Shown: positions 35,447 through 46,579, counted from the first letter of the stretch. The stretch is 64,000 nt of DNA from Sva-07 sp963707515 (GCA_963707515.1 CAVPQI010000001.1:310001-374000); one strand, 5' to 3'. Notes: generated by a model from the sequence alone, not told the origin. Made by a program: numbers and translations.

Positions 35447-36331
35447 CGCCGAGGCCAGCCGCGCGTCGAGGTCGTCGGCGACCCCGCTGAGGACGATCAG
35501 CAGGACGACCCCGTTGAACAGGGCGTGACCGACCATCGCCGGGCCGACGCGACCGATCAGCGCCACGGCGCCGCCGAAGGCGATGCCGACCCCGGACAGC
35601 ACGAGCACGAGCCCGATGTTGCCGGTGCCGCGGATCGGATCGACGTGCGCGGCACCGAAGAGCACGCCCTGCACGACGACCGCCACGGCGATCGGCATCA
35701 CACTGCGCAACCCGCGCAGCACGACGCCGCGGAAGACCATCTCCTCGACGATCGGTGCGGCGACGACGGCGGTGATGACGACCGAGATCACGTAGGTGCG
35801 ATCGTCCTGGACGTCGGTGATGGCGTCGGTGTTGTTGGAGACCGGGATGTCGAGGCCGAGGACGACGGCGGCGATCGCCAGCTGGGCGCCGAGCGCGCTG
35901 AGCCACACCACCGGCCCCCAGCCGAGGTCGGCGAGGCGGGCCGACAGGCCGAGGTCGGCACGCAGGTCGCCCGTGCCCCACCGCCGGCTGGCGTAGACGC
36001 ACCACCACACCGACGGCCCGTAGGCGATCAGCGCCAGCAGGGCGACGTAGACGACCACCGGCCACTCGAAGTGGACGATCGCGTCGAGGATGTACTTCGA
36101 CGAGATCAGCGAGACGACGAGGACGATGATCGCTCCCCAGGCGGCGATCACGGGCAGCGTCGGCAGCGCCTCCCGCGCCGGTCGCGGCGCCACCCGTGGC
36201 CACATCTGCGGCGGGGGCGGGGGCGGTAGCGACGGCGGTGGCGGTGGCGGTGGGGAGGCCGGTGGCGGCGGGGAGGGCGGGGCGGCCGGGGAGGGCGGGG
36301 AGGCCGTCGGCGGCGGCCAGCGGTTGGTCAC
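35243..36331 (-). CDS. CPBP family intramembrane metalloprotease with Pro-rich N-terminus
   Basis: 362 aa from GTG 36331, overlapping the proA-like stop. Residues 1-45 are almost entirely Pro, Ala and Ser (PPPPPPP runs). The membrane core follows (about 55-290), with APIVEEMVFRGVVLRGLRS (EExxxR motif), VLFGAAHVDP (conserved His) and GHALFNGVVLLIVL (final FxxxN-type motif), so the CAAX/abortive-infection metalloprotease catalytic set is present. The last ~70 residues have odd composition and run antisense into panC; the natural end may be earlier if there is another frame error. Confidence 0.85.
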   Translation of the reverse strand: MTNRWPPPTASPPSPAAPPSPPPPASPPPPPPPSLPPPPPPQMWPRVAPRPAREALPTLPVIAAWGAIIVLVVSLISSKYILDAIVHFEWPVVVYVALLALIAYGPSVWWCVYASRRWGTGDLRADLGLSARLADLGWGPVVWLSALGAQLAIAAVVLGLDIPVSNNTDAITDVQDDRTYVISVVITAVVAAPIVEEMVFRGVVLRGLRSVMPIAVAVVVQGVLFGAAHVDPIRGTGNIGLVLVLSGVGIAFGGAVALIGRVGPAMVGHALFNGVVLLIVLSGVADDLDARLASASGGEQIGVVDQPHGPDPGGDGDARGTGSAMGVVEFGQWLQVVGVEDGHVVEVGERFAVDDRTRRSDD

Positions 36332-37845
36332 CGGTGGACCGTGTGGTCGTCGACCGTCGAACGGAAGCGCACGGTGTGGATCGAGTCGCCGGAGAGGATC
36401 GCACCGCGGCCGAGCATGCGGCCGTGTTGCCAGTTCGACAGCCCGAGTTCGGGTGCGTCGAGGGCGTACTGGCCGTCGACCCAGCGGGTGAAGCCGTTAC
36501 CGACGAACGGCGCGTCGACAGCGGCGTAGAAGGCAGCGTGCTCGGCGGCGTCCTCGCTGATCAGCGACGCCACGAAGCGCGGGCTGTAGCGGTTGCACAG
36601 GGCGACCGCCTCGGCGACCGTCGCCGTGACGACGAGCGTGACCTCCGGCGACTGCTCCCACTCCCATTCGTGCGCCAGCGCCGACTCGTCGACCGGGCTC
36701 GCCGCCGGTTCGCGGTGGACGCCGTCGGCGCGGTGGACCTCGACCTCGGCGGCGAACCGCTCGGCGGGCACCACGTGCTCGCTGCCGGCGACGACGTGCA
36801 GGCGCGAGGCGACCCCGCGTCGCGCTGCGGCAGCATCGACGGCGGCGAGGAACGACGGCACGAGGTCGGCGCCGCGGGCGGCGGGGATGGCGCAGACGTT
36901 GAGCGTGTTGCACACCTTGCGGTCGAGTGAGTGCTCGACCGCAAGGGCGAACGTCGCCGCGTCGGCGTGCTCGCCGGCGATCATCCATGCGCCGCCCGTG
37001 CCGTGCAGGCTGACCGGCGTGCCGACCTGGGCGGCAACGGCCCCGAGCTCGGCGACGGCGGGCCCGGAGCCGCGGGCGACGGCAAGGGCGAGTCGGCGAT
37101 CGGCGAACAGGGCGTGGCCGGCGGCATGCAGCGGCGAGTCGACGAGGGCGACGAGGCCGGGCGGCAACCCGGCGTCGGTGAGCGCGGGTCGCAACGCGAG
37201 GGCGACGATCGCCCGCGCTGTGCCGAGGGCGTCGGAGCCGATGCGGAAGACCACGGCGTTGCCCGTGCGGACGACGCCACAGGCGTCGGCGAACACGTTC
37301 GGGCGGCCCTCGAACACGAACCCGACGACGCCGAGCGGCGCCCGCCTGGCCTCGACCGACCACTGCTCGTGGACGTGCCTGGTGAGCGCCGCGTCGCGCC
37401 GGCTGGTGGAGTCGCGCCAACCGCGCAACCCGGCGATCATGCCCTCGCGCATCGCCGCGTCGAGCACGAGGCGGGTCGTCGACCGGCCACGCTGTCGTGC
37501 GTCACGAACGTCGGCGTCGTTGGCCGTGGCGATCCCGGCGAACACGTCGTCGTCGGCGAGAAGATCGGCGAAACGGCCGAAGAACGTCGAGATGGCGTCG
37601 TCGGAGCACGCCGCCAGTTGGCTGAACGCCGACGTCGCGCCGGTCACCGCCTGGTTGACGAGCTCGTGCACGTCGGCCGGGATGTGCAGCAGCGAGCCCG
37701 TCTCCTGAACCACGACGAGCCGGTCACCGGGGCGGAACGCCGCCGCCAGCGCCTCGTCGACACGGGCGATCCGGTCGCCGCCGAAGGGGATCGCCTGTCC
37801 CACTTCGAGGCGCGCCAGAGGTTCGATCTGCTGCCGAGGAGACAT
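36328..37845 (-). CDS. proA: Glutamate-5-semialdehyde dehydrogenase-like protein (ProA family)
   Basis: 505 aa from ATG 37845; reduces gamma-glutamyl phosphate to the semialdehyde in proline synthesis if the assignment is right. RRAPLGVVGFVFEGRPNVF, VRTGNAVVFRIG and LDRKVCNTLNVCAIP (catalytic Cys) are ProA-like, and NGFTRWVDGQYALDAPELGL near the end matches the closing segment of ProA. It is about 85 residues longer than usual; roughly 65 extra residues precede the usual start. No proB is adjacent, so a relative with another acyl phosphate or aldehyde substrate remains possible. Confidence 0.75.
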   Translation of the reverse strand: MSPRQQIEPLARLEVGQAIPFGGDRIARVDEALAAAFRPGDRLVVVQETGSLLHIPADVHELVNQAVTGATSAFSQLAACSDDAISTFFGRFADLLADDDVFAGIATANDADVRDARQRGRSTTRLVLDAAMREGMIAGLRGWRDSTSRRDAALTRHVHEQWSVEARRAPLGVVGFVFEGRPNVFADACGVVRTGNAVVFRIGSDALGTARAIVALALRPALTDAGLPPGLVALVDSPLHAAGHALFADRRLALAVARGSGPAVAELGAVAAQVGTPVSLHGTGGAWMIAGEHADAATFALAVEHSLDRKVCNTLNVCAIPAARGADLVPSFLAAVDAAAARRGVASRLHVVAGSEHVVPAERFAAEVEVHRADGVHREPAASPVDESALAHEWEWEQSPEVTLVVTATVAEAVALCNRYSPRFVASLISEDAAEHAAFYAAVDAPFVGNGFTRWVDGQYALDAPELGLSNWQHGRMLGRGAILSGDSIHTVRFRSTVDDHTVHR

Positions 37846-37910
37846 CGTCCCGAGCGTAGGCGTGCCGGCTCGTCTCCGTTCACCCATCTGCGTGCCGGTA
37901 CCGTGGGTTC

Positions 37911-38585
37911 GTGGACGCGACTCCCCTCTACTTCCGCCAGCTGCTCTCGGGGCGCGACTTCGCCGTCGACGACCCGCTGGCGACGCAGATGGTCAACTTC
38001 GTGTACGCCATCGGTGATCGACGGACCGGCGAGTGCGTGCTCGTCGACCCGGCGTACGCGGTGCGCGAACTGGTCGACGTCGTCGGCGCCGACGGGATGA
38101 CCGTGACCGGAGCGCTGGCGACCCACTATCACCCCGACCACGTCGGCGGCTCGATGATGGGCCACACGATCGAGGGCATCGCCGCCCTGTTGGACGTCGT
38201 CGACTGCCCGATCCACGTCCATCGCGACGAGACCGAGTGGATCGCCAAGTCGACCGCCGTCAGCCCCGAGCACATGGTCGGCCACGACTCGGGCGACGTG
38301 GTGACCGTCGGCGGCATCGACATCTCGCTCGTCCACACGCCGGGTCACACCCCCGGCAGCCAGTGCTTCTTCGTCGAGGACCGCCTCGTCGCCGGCGACA
38401 CGCTGTTCCTCGAGGGGTGCGGCCGCACCGATCTCCCCGGTTCCGATCCGGCAAAGATGATGGAGAGCCTGCGCCGCCTCGGCGAGGTCCCCGACTCGAC
38501 GATCCTGTTCCCCGGCCACCGCTACTCGATCGCCGGCAGCGCCACCATGGACGTCGTCAAGGAGATGAACTTCGTCTTCCAGTGA
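37911..38585 (+). CDS. MBL fold metallo-hydrolase (glyoxalase II-like)
   Basis: 224 aa from GTG 37911. The zinc motif THYHPDHVGG has His72, His74, Asp76 and His77; later ligands are HTPGHTPGS, AGDTLF and PGHRYS. This is the complete dinuclear metal set of the glyoxalase II/persulfide dioxygenase branch. Hydrolysis of a thioester is the likely chemistry, but the substrate is not fixed by the sequence. Confidence 0.87.
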   Translation: MDATPLYFRQLLSGRDFAVDDPLATQMVNFVYAIGDRRTGECVLVDPAYAVRELVDVVGADGMTVTGALATHYHPDHVGGSMMGHTIEGIAALLDVVDCPIHVHRDETEWIAKSTAVSPEHMVGHDSGDVVTVGGIDISLVHTPGHTPGSQCFFVEDRLVAGDTLFLEGCGRTDLPGSDPAKMMESLRRLGEVPDSTILFPGHRYSIAGSATMDVVKEMNFVFQ

Positions 38586-38595
38586 CCGCCCCGAC

Positions 38596-38648
38596 CCGAA
38601 ATTTGTCCGTGACGTGTCGCTCAGCGTGACGAATCCGACATTTTTCGG
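38596..38648. terminator. Imperfect hairpin with T-run between convergent genes
   Basis: CCGAAATTTGTC (38596-38607) pairs with GACATTTTTCGG (38637-38648) with two mismatches. The sequence after the MBL gene stop therefore folds back and ends in a T-run. Probable transcription end for the MBL gene. The loop holds TGTCGCTCAGCGTGACG, similar to the 23.8-kb hairpin arms. Confidence 0.5.
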
Positions 38649-38705
38649 CTGGGGTGGCGCGTGACCCGCGCATCGCGGGCGGGTACTGGCGTGCCGCGAG
38701 GGCGG

Positions 38706-39407
38706 TCAGCAGTCGGACTTGGCGGGGATGACGATCTCGAGGCCCTCGTAGAAGGCGCCGTAGCCCGCCGTGCCGGCGTTGGCGGCGTTCAGTGCTTCCA
38801 CGGTGACGTCGAAGCTCTTGGCAACCTTGCCCGGATAGTCGCCGGCGACGATCGTGTACGAACCGGCGGCGCAGTTGTCGCCGGCGTCGGGGATCGTGGC
38901 CGCGGGCTCGGTCGCGTCGGTGCCGGTCGTCGTCGCGCCACCACCGGCGGCGGCATCGTCGGCCGTGTCGTCGGTGGAGCCACCGGCCAACACCTCGGCG
39001 ACGGGGCGGCCGCCCGGCGGGATCAAGATGACGTTGCCCGGGAACGGGAACTCGCTGGCGCTCGACCACTCGTTGACGCCGAGCAACGCGTCGAGGGTCA
39101 CACCGAAGCGTTCGGCGACGCCGAGCGGATAGTCGCCCGACTGCACCTCGTACTCCTGGGTGCCCTCGACGACACCACCCTCGCCGGTGCCCGGCACGCC
39201 GGTGTCCTCGGGCGGGATCGTCGTCGCCGGCGGGCGGACGACGAACGCCGTGGACGAGGCGCTGAGGTCGATCGTCGATTGCGTCGCTGCCCCGTCGTCG
39301 CCGCCGCACGACGTGAGGAACAGCGCCCCGATCAGCGCCGGTCCGATCACGGCCGCGAGACGGCGCGAGGCTGCGGTCCGAGCAGGCAGGGCGCGGGGCG
39401 TCGTCAT
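38706..39407 (-). CDS. LysM-domain lipoprotein
   Basis: 233 aa from ATG 39407. The signal VIGPALIGALFLTSC ends in a lipobox with Cys34. A Thr/Pro linker leads to a LysM domain (YEVQSGDYPLGVAERFGVTLDALLGVNEW, about 90-118), a Gly/Thr/Ala linker, and a second LysM (YTIVAGDYPGKVAKSFDVTVEALNAAN, about 183-209). It should be anchored on the outer face of the membrane and bind peptidoglycan. Two Cys (NCAAGSYT and the final SDC) frame the second LysM and could pair. Confidence 0.87.
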   Translation of the reverse strand: MTTPRALPARTAASRRLAAVIGPALIGALFLTSCGGDDGAATQSTIDLSASSTAFVVRPPATTIPPEDTGVPGTGEGGVVEGTQEYEVQSGDYPLGVAERFGVTLDALLGVNEWSSASEFPFPGNVILIPPGGRPVAEVLAGGSTDDTADDAAAGGGATTTGTDATEPAATIPDAGDNCAAGSYTIVAGDYPGKVAKSFDVTVEALNAANAGTAGYGAFYEGLEIVIPAKSDC

Positions 39408-39498
39408 CGCCCGACAGCGTAGGCGCGTTCCCGCGACATCGCAGGTCATCGGCACTGTCGCGGGTGTGAATCGCGTGAGAGCGCGTGTCGTCTGCAGC

Positions 39499-40950
<1,452 letters not shown>

Positions 40951-40977
40951 CTCAGTTCCCTCCCTCGTCGACGCCGG

Positions 40978-43900
40978 TCATTTGCGGGCTGCTTCCATGA
41001 TCTTGGTGACGGTGGCTTCCTCGTCGAGGCCGGCCGCGCGGGACTCGGCGATCACGGTCAGCACCCGCTGATAGTCGGTCGGCATCACCTTGCGGAAGTC
41101 GCCGACGGCGTCGTCCCACCGGTCGAGGATCCGTTCGGCGACGACCGAGCCGGTTGCGTCGCGGTGCTTGACGATCGTCTCGTGGAGGAAGTCGGTGTCG
41201 GCGGCGTCGAGGTCCTGCAGCGTGACCATCTCGTAGTTGACGAGGTCGGCGAACGTCTCGTCGGGGTCGTACACGTAGGCGATGCCGCCCGACATGCCGG
41301 CACCGAAGTTGCGTCCGGTGGGGCCGAGCACGACGACGCGGCCGCCGGTCATGTACTCACAACCGTGGTCACCGACGCCCTCGGCAACGGCGGTGGCGCC
41401 CGAGTTGCGGACGCAGAAGCGTTCGCCGACGATGCCCCGCAAGAAGATCTCGCCGCCGGTCGCGCCGTAGGCGATGACGTTGCCGGCGATGATCTGCTCC
41501 TCCGCGGCGAACGGTGCGAACGGATGGGGATGGACGATGATCCGCCCGCCGGACAGGCCCTTGGCGACGTAGTCGTTGGCGTCGCCGACGAGGCGCAACT
41601 GGATGCCGGCAGGCACGAAGGCTCCGAAGCTCTGCCCGGCGGAACCGGTCAGCGTGATGTCGATCGTGCCGTCGGGCAGACCGGCGCCGCGCCACTTCTT
41701 CGTCACCTCGTGACCGAGCAGCGTGCCGACCGTGCGGTTGACGTTGCGCACCGGCAGATCGATCGTCACCCGATGGCCGTCGTCGATCGCTGGGCGGGCC
41801 CGGGCGATCAACTCCTGGTCGAGCGCCTCGTCGAGACCGTGGTCCTGGGCGACGCTCTGGATCATCGTCTGGCCATAGGGGTTCTGCGGCTCGGCGAGGA
41901 TCGGGCTGATGTCGAGGCCCGACGCCTTCCAGTGGTCGACCGCCGGACACGTGTCGAGCGCCTCGACGTGGCCGATCATCTCGTCCATCGTGCGGAAGCC
42001 GAGCTCGGCCATCAACTCGCGGACCTCCTCGGCGATGTACTCGAAGAACGTCTCGACGAACTCCGGCTTGCCGCTGAAGCGGGCCCGCAGCTCGGGGTTC
42101 TGCGTGGCGACGCCGACCGGGCACGTGTCGAGGTGGCAGACGCGCATCATGATGCAGCCGGACACGACGAGCGGGGCGGTGGCGAAGCCGTACTCCTCGG
42201 CGCCGAGCAGGGCGGCGATGACGACGTCACGTCCGGTCTTCATCTGCCCGTCGGTCTGCACGACGATGCGGTCGCGCAGGCCGTTGAGCAGCAGCGTCTG
42301 TTGGGTCTCGGCGAGGCCGAGCTCCCACGGACCACCGGCGTGCTTGAGCGACGTCAGCGGGCTGGCGCCGGTGCCGCCGTCGTGGCCGGAGATCAGCACG
42401 ACGTCGGCCTTCGCCTTCGAGACACCGGCGGCGACGGTACCGACACCGTTCTCGGCGACCAGCTTGACGTGCACCCGCGCTGCCGGGTTGGCGTTCTTGA
42501 GGTCGTGGATCAGCTGCTTGAGATCCTCGATGGAGTAGATGTCGTGGTGCGGCGGCGGGCTGATCAGGCCGACGCCCGGCGTCGAGTGCCGGGTGGCGGC
42601 GATCCACGGGTACACCTTGTGCCCGGGGAGCTGACCGCCCTCGCCCGGCTTGGCACCCTGGGCCATCTTGATCTGGATGTCGTCGGCGTTGGTCAGGTAC
42701 TCGGCGGTGACCCCGAAGCGTCCCGACGCCACCTGCTTGATCGACGAGCGGCGAGCGGGATCGTAGAGACGGTCCGGGTCCTCGCCGCCCTCACCGGTGT
42801 TCGACTTGGCGCCGAGACGGTTCATCGCGATCGCCAACGTCTCGTGGGCCTCGGCGGAGATCGAGCCGTAGCTCATCGCTCCGGTGGAGAAGCGCTTGAC
42901 GATCTCGCTGATCGGTTCGACCTCGTCGATCGGCACGGGGGTGCGGCCGTCGGCGAAGCGGAACAAGCCGCGCAGGGTCATCAGCCGCTCGGACTGGTCG
43001 TCGACCTTGCTCGTGTACTCCTTGAAGATGTCGTACCGCTTGGCGCGCGTGGCGTGTTGCAGCTTGAACACCGTCTCCGGGTTGAACAGGTGCAGCTCAC
43101 CCTCGCGGCGCCACTGGTACTCGCCACCGAGTTCGAGCTTGCGGTGCGCCCGTTCTTCCGGCCGGGTCGGGTTGGCGAGGGCGTGACGGGCTGCCACCTC
43201 GGCGGCGATCTCGTCGAGGCCGATGCCGCCGAGGCGCGAGACGGTGCCGGTGAAGTAGTCGTCGATGACGCCGTCGCCGAGGCCGACCGCTTCAAAGATC
43301 TGGGCGCCGGTGTACGAGGCGACCGTCGACACGCCCATCTTCGACATCACCTTGAGCACGCCCTTGCCGCAGGCCTTGATGTAGTTCCTGACGGCCTGAT
43401 TCGGGTCCATGTCACCGAGGCCGTGCATGCCCTCGGCGATCAGGTCCTCGATCGACTCGAACGCCAGGTACGGGTTGACCGCACCGGCGCCGTAACCGAG
43501 GAGCAGCGCCATGTGGTGCACCTCACGGGCGTCGCCCGACTCGACGACGAGACCGGTCATCGTGCGCTGCTTGGTGCGCACGAGATGGTGGTGGACGGCG
43601 GCGGTCAGCAGCAGCGACGGGATCGGCGCGTCGACACTGTCGGCGTTGCGGTCGGAGAGGACGATGATGCGCGCCCCCTGCTCGATCGCCGCCGACGCCT
43701 GGGCACAGACCCGGTCGAGGGCGGCGCGCAGCCCGGGCCCACCGTCGGCGACCCGGTAGAGACCGGAGAGGACCTTGGCCTGGAGACCCGGATGCTGACC
43801 CTCGTCGTTGATGTGGATGATCTTGGCCAGCTCGTCGTTGGAGATGATCGGGAACGGCAGCACCAGCTGGCGGCAGCTGTCCGGGCCCGGTGCCAGGAGG

Positions 43901-45519
43901 TTCGATTCGGGTCCGACCGTCGACGAGACGGCCGTGACGACCTCTTCGCGGATGGCGTCGAGCGGCGGGTTCGTCACCTGGGCGAACAGCTGCGAGAAGT
44001 AGTCGAACAACAGGCGCGGACGCTCCGACAGCACGGCGATCGGCGTGTCGGTGCCCATCGAGCCGAGCGCTTCGCCGCCCGTCGCCGCCATCGGCGTGAG
44101 GAGGATCTTCAGCTCCTCGTGGGTGTAGCCGAACATCTGCTGGCGTCGCAGGACGCTGTCGTGGCTGAACACGATGTGCTCGCGCTCGGGCAGGTCGCGC
44201 AGGTCGACCAGGCCGGACGCCAGCCACTCGCCGTACGGGTGCTTGCCGGCGAGCTCCGACTTGATCTCGTCGTCGCTGACGATGCGTCCCTGGCGGGTGT
44301 CGATGAGGAACATCTTGCCGGGCTGCAGGCGGCCCTTGGCGACGACCTTCGACGGGTCGACGTCGATCACGCCGACCTCGGAGGCCATCACGACGAGGTC
44401 GTCGTCGGTCACCCAGTAGCGGCTCGGGCGCAGTCCGTTGCGGTCGAGCACCGCGCCGATCAGCTCACCGTCGGTGAAGGCGACGCTGGCCGGACCGTCC
44501 CACGGCTCCATCATCGAGCCGTGGAAGCGGTAGAAGTCGCGCTGGTCCTGGGGCATCGTGGCGTGGTTCTCCCACGCCTCGGGGATCATCATCAGCATCG
44601 CGTGATGGATCGGGTAGCCGCCGAGGTGCAGCAGTTCGAGCACCTCGTCGAAGCGGGCGGTGTCCGACGACCCGGGCGTGCAGATGGGATAGGCCCGCTC
44701 GATGCCGGGCAGCACGTCGGCGCTCAGCATCGCCTCGCGGGCGCGCATCCAGTTCTGGTTGCCCTGCACCGTGTTGATCTCGCCGTTGTGGGCGACGAAG
44801 CGGTACGGGTGGGCGAGCGGCCACGACGGAAATGTGTTGGTCGAGAAGCGGGAGTGGACGAGCAGCAGTGCCGATTCGACGCGCGGGTCGAGGAGGTCGG
44901 GGAAGAACTGGCTCAGTTGCGGCGTCGTCAGCATCCCCTTGTAGACGATCGTGCGCGACGACAGGGAGGCGAAATACGTCTCCAGTTCGCCCTCCAGCTC
45001 GCGGCGGCTGCGCTTGCGGGCGAGGAATGCCTTGCGGTCGAGGTCGATGCCCGTGCGGCCCATCGGGTCGGTCACGAACAGCTGCTTGAACACCGGCATC
45101 GCCGCCCGCGCCGTCTTGCCGAGGCACTCCGGATCGATCGGCAGGTCGCGCCAACCGAGCACGGACAGGCCGGCCTCGTGCATCGCCGTCTCGGTGGCCG
45201 CCATCGCCTTCTCGCAGGCCACCTGTTCGGTGGGCAGAAAGGCGATGCCCACGGCGTACGCGCCGGCCTCGGGCAGTTCGAAGTCGACGACCGCTCGCAA
45301 GAACGCGTCGGGCACCTGCAACAAGATGCCGGCGCCGTCGCCGGTGTCCGGTTCGGCGCCGGTGGCGCCACGGTGCTCGAGGTTGGTGAGTGCCTTGAGG
45401 CCGGTCAGCACCAGGTCGTTGGAGCGGACGCCTTTGAGGTTGGCGACGAAGGACACGCCACAGGCGTCGTGTTCGTTGCGGGGGTCGTACAGGCCGTGGC
45501 GGCCCGGGGGCTGTTGCAT
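40978..45519 (-). CDS. gltB: Glutamate synthase large subunit
   Basis: 1513 aa from ATG 45519. Transfers the glutamine amide to 2-oxoglutarate, giving two glutamates. After a 19-residue propeptide (MQQPPGRHGLYDPRNEHDA) comes the amidotransferase Cys20 in ACGVSF, which must become N-terminal. The domains follow in order: glutaminase (to about 430), central domain, FMN synthase domain with LISGHDGGTGASP, and the 3Fe-4S Cys cluster GCIMMRVCHLDTCPVGVATQ. The C-terminal beta-helix shows YGATGGEIFLRG. A longer reading upstream has no family match and crosses a likely promoter. Confidence 0.96.
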   Translation of the reverse strand: MQQPPGRHGLYDPRNEHDACGVSFVANLKGVRSNDLVLTGLKALTNLEHRGATGAEPDTGDGAGILLQVPDAFLRAVVDFELPEAGAYAVGIAFLPTEQVACEKAMAATETAMHEAGLSVLGWRDLPIDPECLGKTARAAMPVFKQLFVTDPMGRTGIDLDRKAFLARKRSRRELEGELETYFASLSSRTIVYKGMLTTPQLSQFFPDLLDPRVESALLLVHSRFSTNTFPSWPLAHPYRFVAHNGEINTVQGNQNWMRAREAMLSADVLPGIERAYPICTPGSSDTARFDEVLELLHLGGYPIHHAMLMMIPEAWENHATMPQDQRDFYRFHGSMMEPWDGPASVAFTDGELIGAVLDRNGLRPSRYWVTDDDLVVMASEVGVIDVDPSKVVAKGRLQPGKMFLIDTRQGRIVSDDEIKSELAGKHPYGEWLASGLVDLRDLPEREHIVFSHDSVLRRQQMFGYTHEELKILLTPMAATGGEALGSMGTDTPIAVLSERPRLLFDYFSQLFAQVTNPPLDAIREEVVTAVSSTVGPESNLLAPGPDSCRQLVLPFPIISNDELAKIIHINDEGQHPGLQAKVLSGLYRVADGGPGLRAALDRVCAQASAAIEQGARIIVLSDRNADSVDAPIPSLLLTAAVHHHLVRTKQRTMTGLVVESGDAREVHHMALLLGYGAGAVNPYLAFESIEDLIAEGMHGLGDMDPNQAVRNYIKACGKGVLKVMSKMGVSTVASYTGAQIFEAVGLGDGVIDDYFTGTVSRLGGIGLDEIAAEVAARHALANPTRPEERAHRKLELGGEYQWRREGELHLFNPETVFKLQHATRAKRYDIFKEYTSKVDDQSERLMTLRGLFRFADGRTPVPIDEVEPISEIVKRFSTGAMSYGSISAEAHETLAIAMNRLGAKSNTGEGGEDPDRLYDPARRSSIKQVASGRFGVTAEYLTNADDIQIKMAQGAKPGEGGQLPGHKVYPWIAATRHSTPGVGLISPPPHHDIYSIEDLKQLIHDLKNANPAARVHVKLVAENGVGTVAAGVSKAKADVVLISGHDGGTGASPLTSLKHAGGPWELGLAETQQTLLLNGLRDRIVVQTDGQMKTGRDVVIAALLGAEEYGFATAPLVVSGCIMMRVCHLDTCPVGVATQNPELRARFSGKPEFVETFFEYIAEEVRELMAELGFRTMDEMIGHVEALDTCPAVDHWKASGLDISPILAEPQNPYGQTMIQSVAQDHGLDEALDQELIARARPAIDDGHRVTIDLPVRNVNRTVGTLLGHEVTKKWRGAGLPDGTIDITLTGSAGQSFGAFVPAGIQLRLVGDANDYVAKGLSGGRIIVHPHPFAPFAAEEQIIAGNVIAYGATGGEIFLRGIVGERFCVRNSGATAVAEGVGDHGCEYMTGGRVVVLGPTGRNFGAGMSGGIAYVYDPDETFADLVNYEMVTLQDLDAADTDFLHETIVKHRDATGSVVAERILDRWDDAVGDFRKVMPTDYQRVLTVIAESRAAGLDEEATVTKIMEAARK

Positions 45520-45554
45520 GTCACATCCACGAGGGTCGAGGGCTTGAGTCGATC

Positions 45555-45595
45555 TCGTGAGCCGGACGCGCTCCGTCGAGCATCCGGTGTCACGA
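45555..45595 (-). promoter_or_regulatory. Strong stem-loop in the gltB 5' leader
   Basis: On the - strand TCGTGA-CCGGA-GCTC, loop GACG, GAGC-TCCGG-TCACGA gives 15 paired bases in three stems with small bulges. It sits 36-76 nt upstream of the gltB ATG, inside the leader predicted from the promoter near 45634-45663. Possible attenuator or ligand-sensing RNA; no known riboswitch class is recognised. Confidence 0.4.
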
Positions 45596-45633
45596 AATCG
45601 CTCGAGACGACGTTGGCTCGAGGCGGAGTGAAC

Positions 45634-45663
45634 ATCATAGGTGGATCGACGGGTGACGGTGAA
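45634..45663 (-). promoter_or_regulatory. Candidate gltB promoter
   Basis: On the - strand TTCACC (45663-45658), 18 bp, TATGAT (45639-45634). It predicts a leader of roughly 105-110 nt before the gltB ATG. The A/T-rich -10 stands out from the local G+C. Moderate support only. Confidence 0.35.
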
Positions 45664-45752
45664 AGCTCGTTCGCTCGTGATCCGGGCAGTGTCACCACCC
45701 GTCACCGGGCTGAGGGCGCGGTCGGGTGACGGTGACCGGCCATGATGAGCGG

Positions 45753-46545
45753 ATGGCGCACGAGCACACGACGACGACCAACGACGGGACGACGATCGCC
45801 TGGACGAGCCGCGGCGACGGTGACCCGGTCGTGCTGGTCCACGGCATCACCGAGTCGGCCGAGTCACTGGCGCCCGTCGCCGACCGGCTGACCGAGACGC
45901 ACCGCGTCGTCACGCTCGACCTGCGCGGGCACGGCGAGTCGGGCGACGCCGGCGACTACGGATTGGCGGCGATGGTCGGCGACGTCGTTGCGGTGATCGG
46001 TGCCGCCGGGCTCGCCGAACCGCACCTCGTCGGGCACTCACTCGGTGGGGCGATCGTCACGGCGGCGGGTGCGGCGATCCCGGTCCGCAGCGTCGTCGAC
46101 ATCGACCAGTCGTTGCAGCTCGCCGACTTCAAGGAGGTGGTGGTGGCGAGCGAGCCGATGCTCCGTGACGCCGAGCAGTTCCCGCTGGCGTTGTCGGCGA
46201 TGTTCGAGTCGATGTCCGGCTCGATGCTGCCCGCGGCGGAAGCAGCAGCGTCTCGCGCAGCTCCGGCGCGCCGACCAGGATGTCGTGCTCGGCGTGTGGG
46301 GCATGTTGTTGACCCAGCCGGCCGACGAGATCGACCGCTCGATCGACGAGGCGCTGGCCGGCTACGTGACCGAGCCGACGCCGTACCTGGCGCTGTTCGG
46401 GCTCGATCCCGGCGACGGCTACGACACGTGGCTCGCCGAGCGGGTGCCGGGGGCGATCGTCGAACGATGGGCCGATCACGGTCACTATCCCCATCTCGTC
46501 GACCCCGACCGCTTCGTCGCCCGCCTCCGAGACTTCTGGGACTAA
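45753..46545 (+). pseudogene. Alpha/beta hydrolase, frameshifted
   Basis: ATG 45753 opens MAHEHTTTTNDGTTIAWTSRG, then VVLVHGITESAESLAPVADRL, LDLRGHGESGDAGDY and the elbow VGHSLGGAIV (Ser nucleophile). Near 46230-46240 (CCCGCGGCGGAAG) one extra base shifts the frame. The second frame reads KQQRLAQLRRADQDVVLGVWG, ALFGLDPGDGYDTWLAERVPG and WADHGHYPHLVDPDRFV, which supplies the final His. About 264 codons in all. The TAA stop lies at the left end of a 37-bp palindrome. Confidence 0.8.
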
Positions 46546-46579
46546 GGAACGTGCGGGTCCCGTCCCCGAACGTTCGTTA
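46543..46579. repeat. 37-bp palindrome, GGG-CCCGTCCCC core (copy 1), spans two stop codons
   Basis: Runs exactly from the TAA of the hydrolase (46543-46545) to the reverse-strand TAA of the methyltransferase (46577-46579). Arms TAAGGAACGT and ACGTTCGTTA differ from perfect symmetry at one base. Homologous to the 37-bp element at 53261. Confidence 0.85.
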
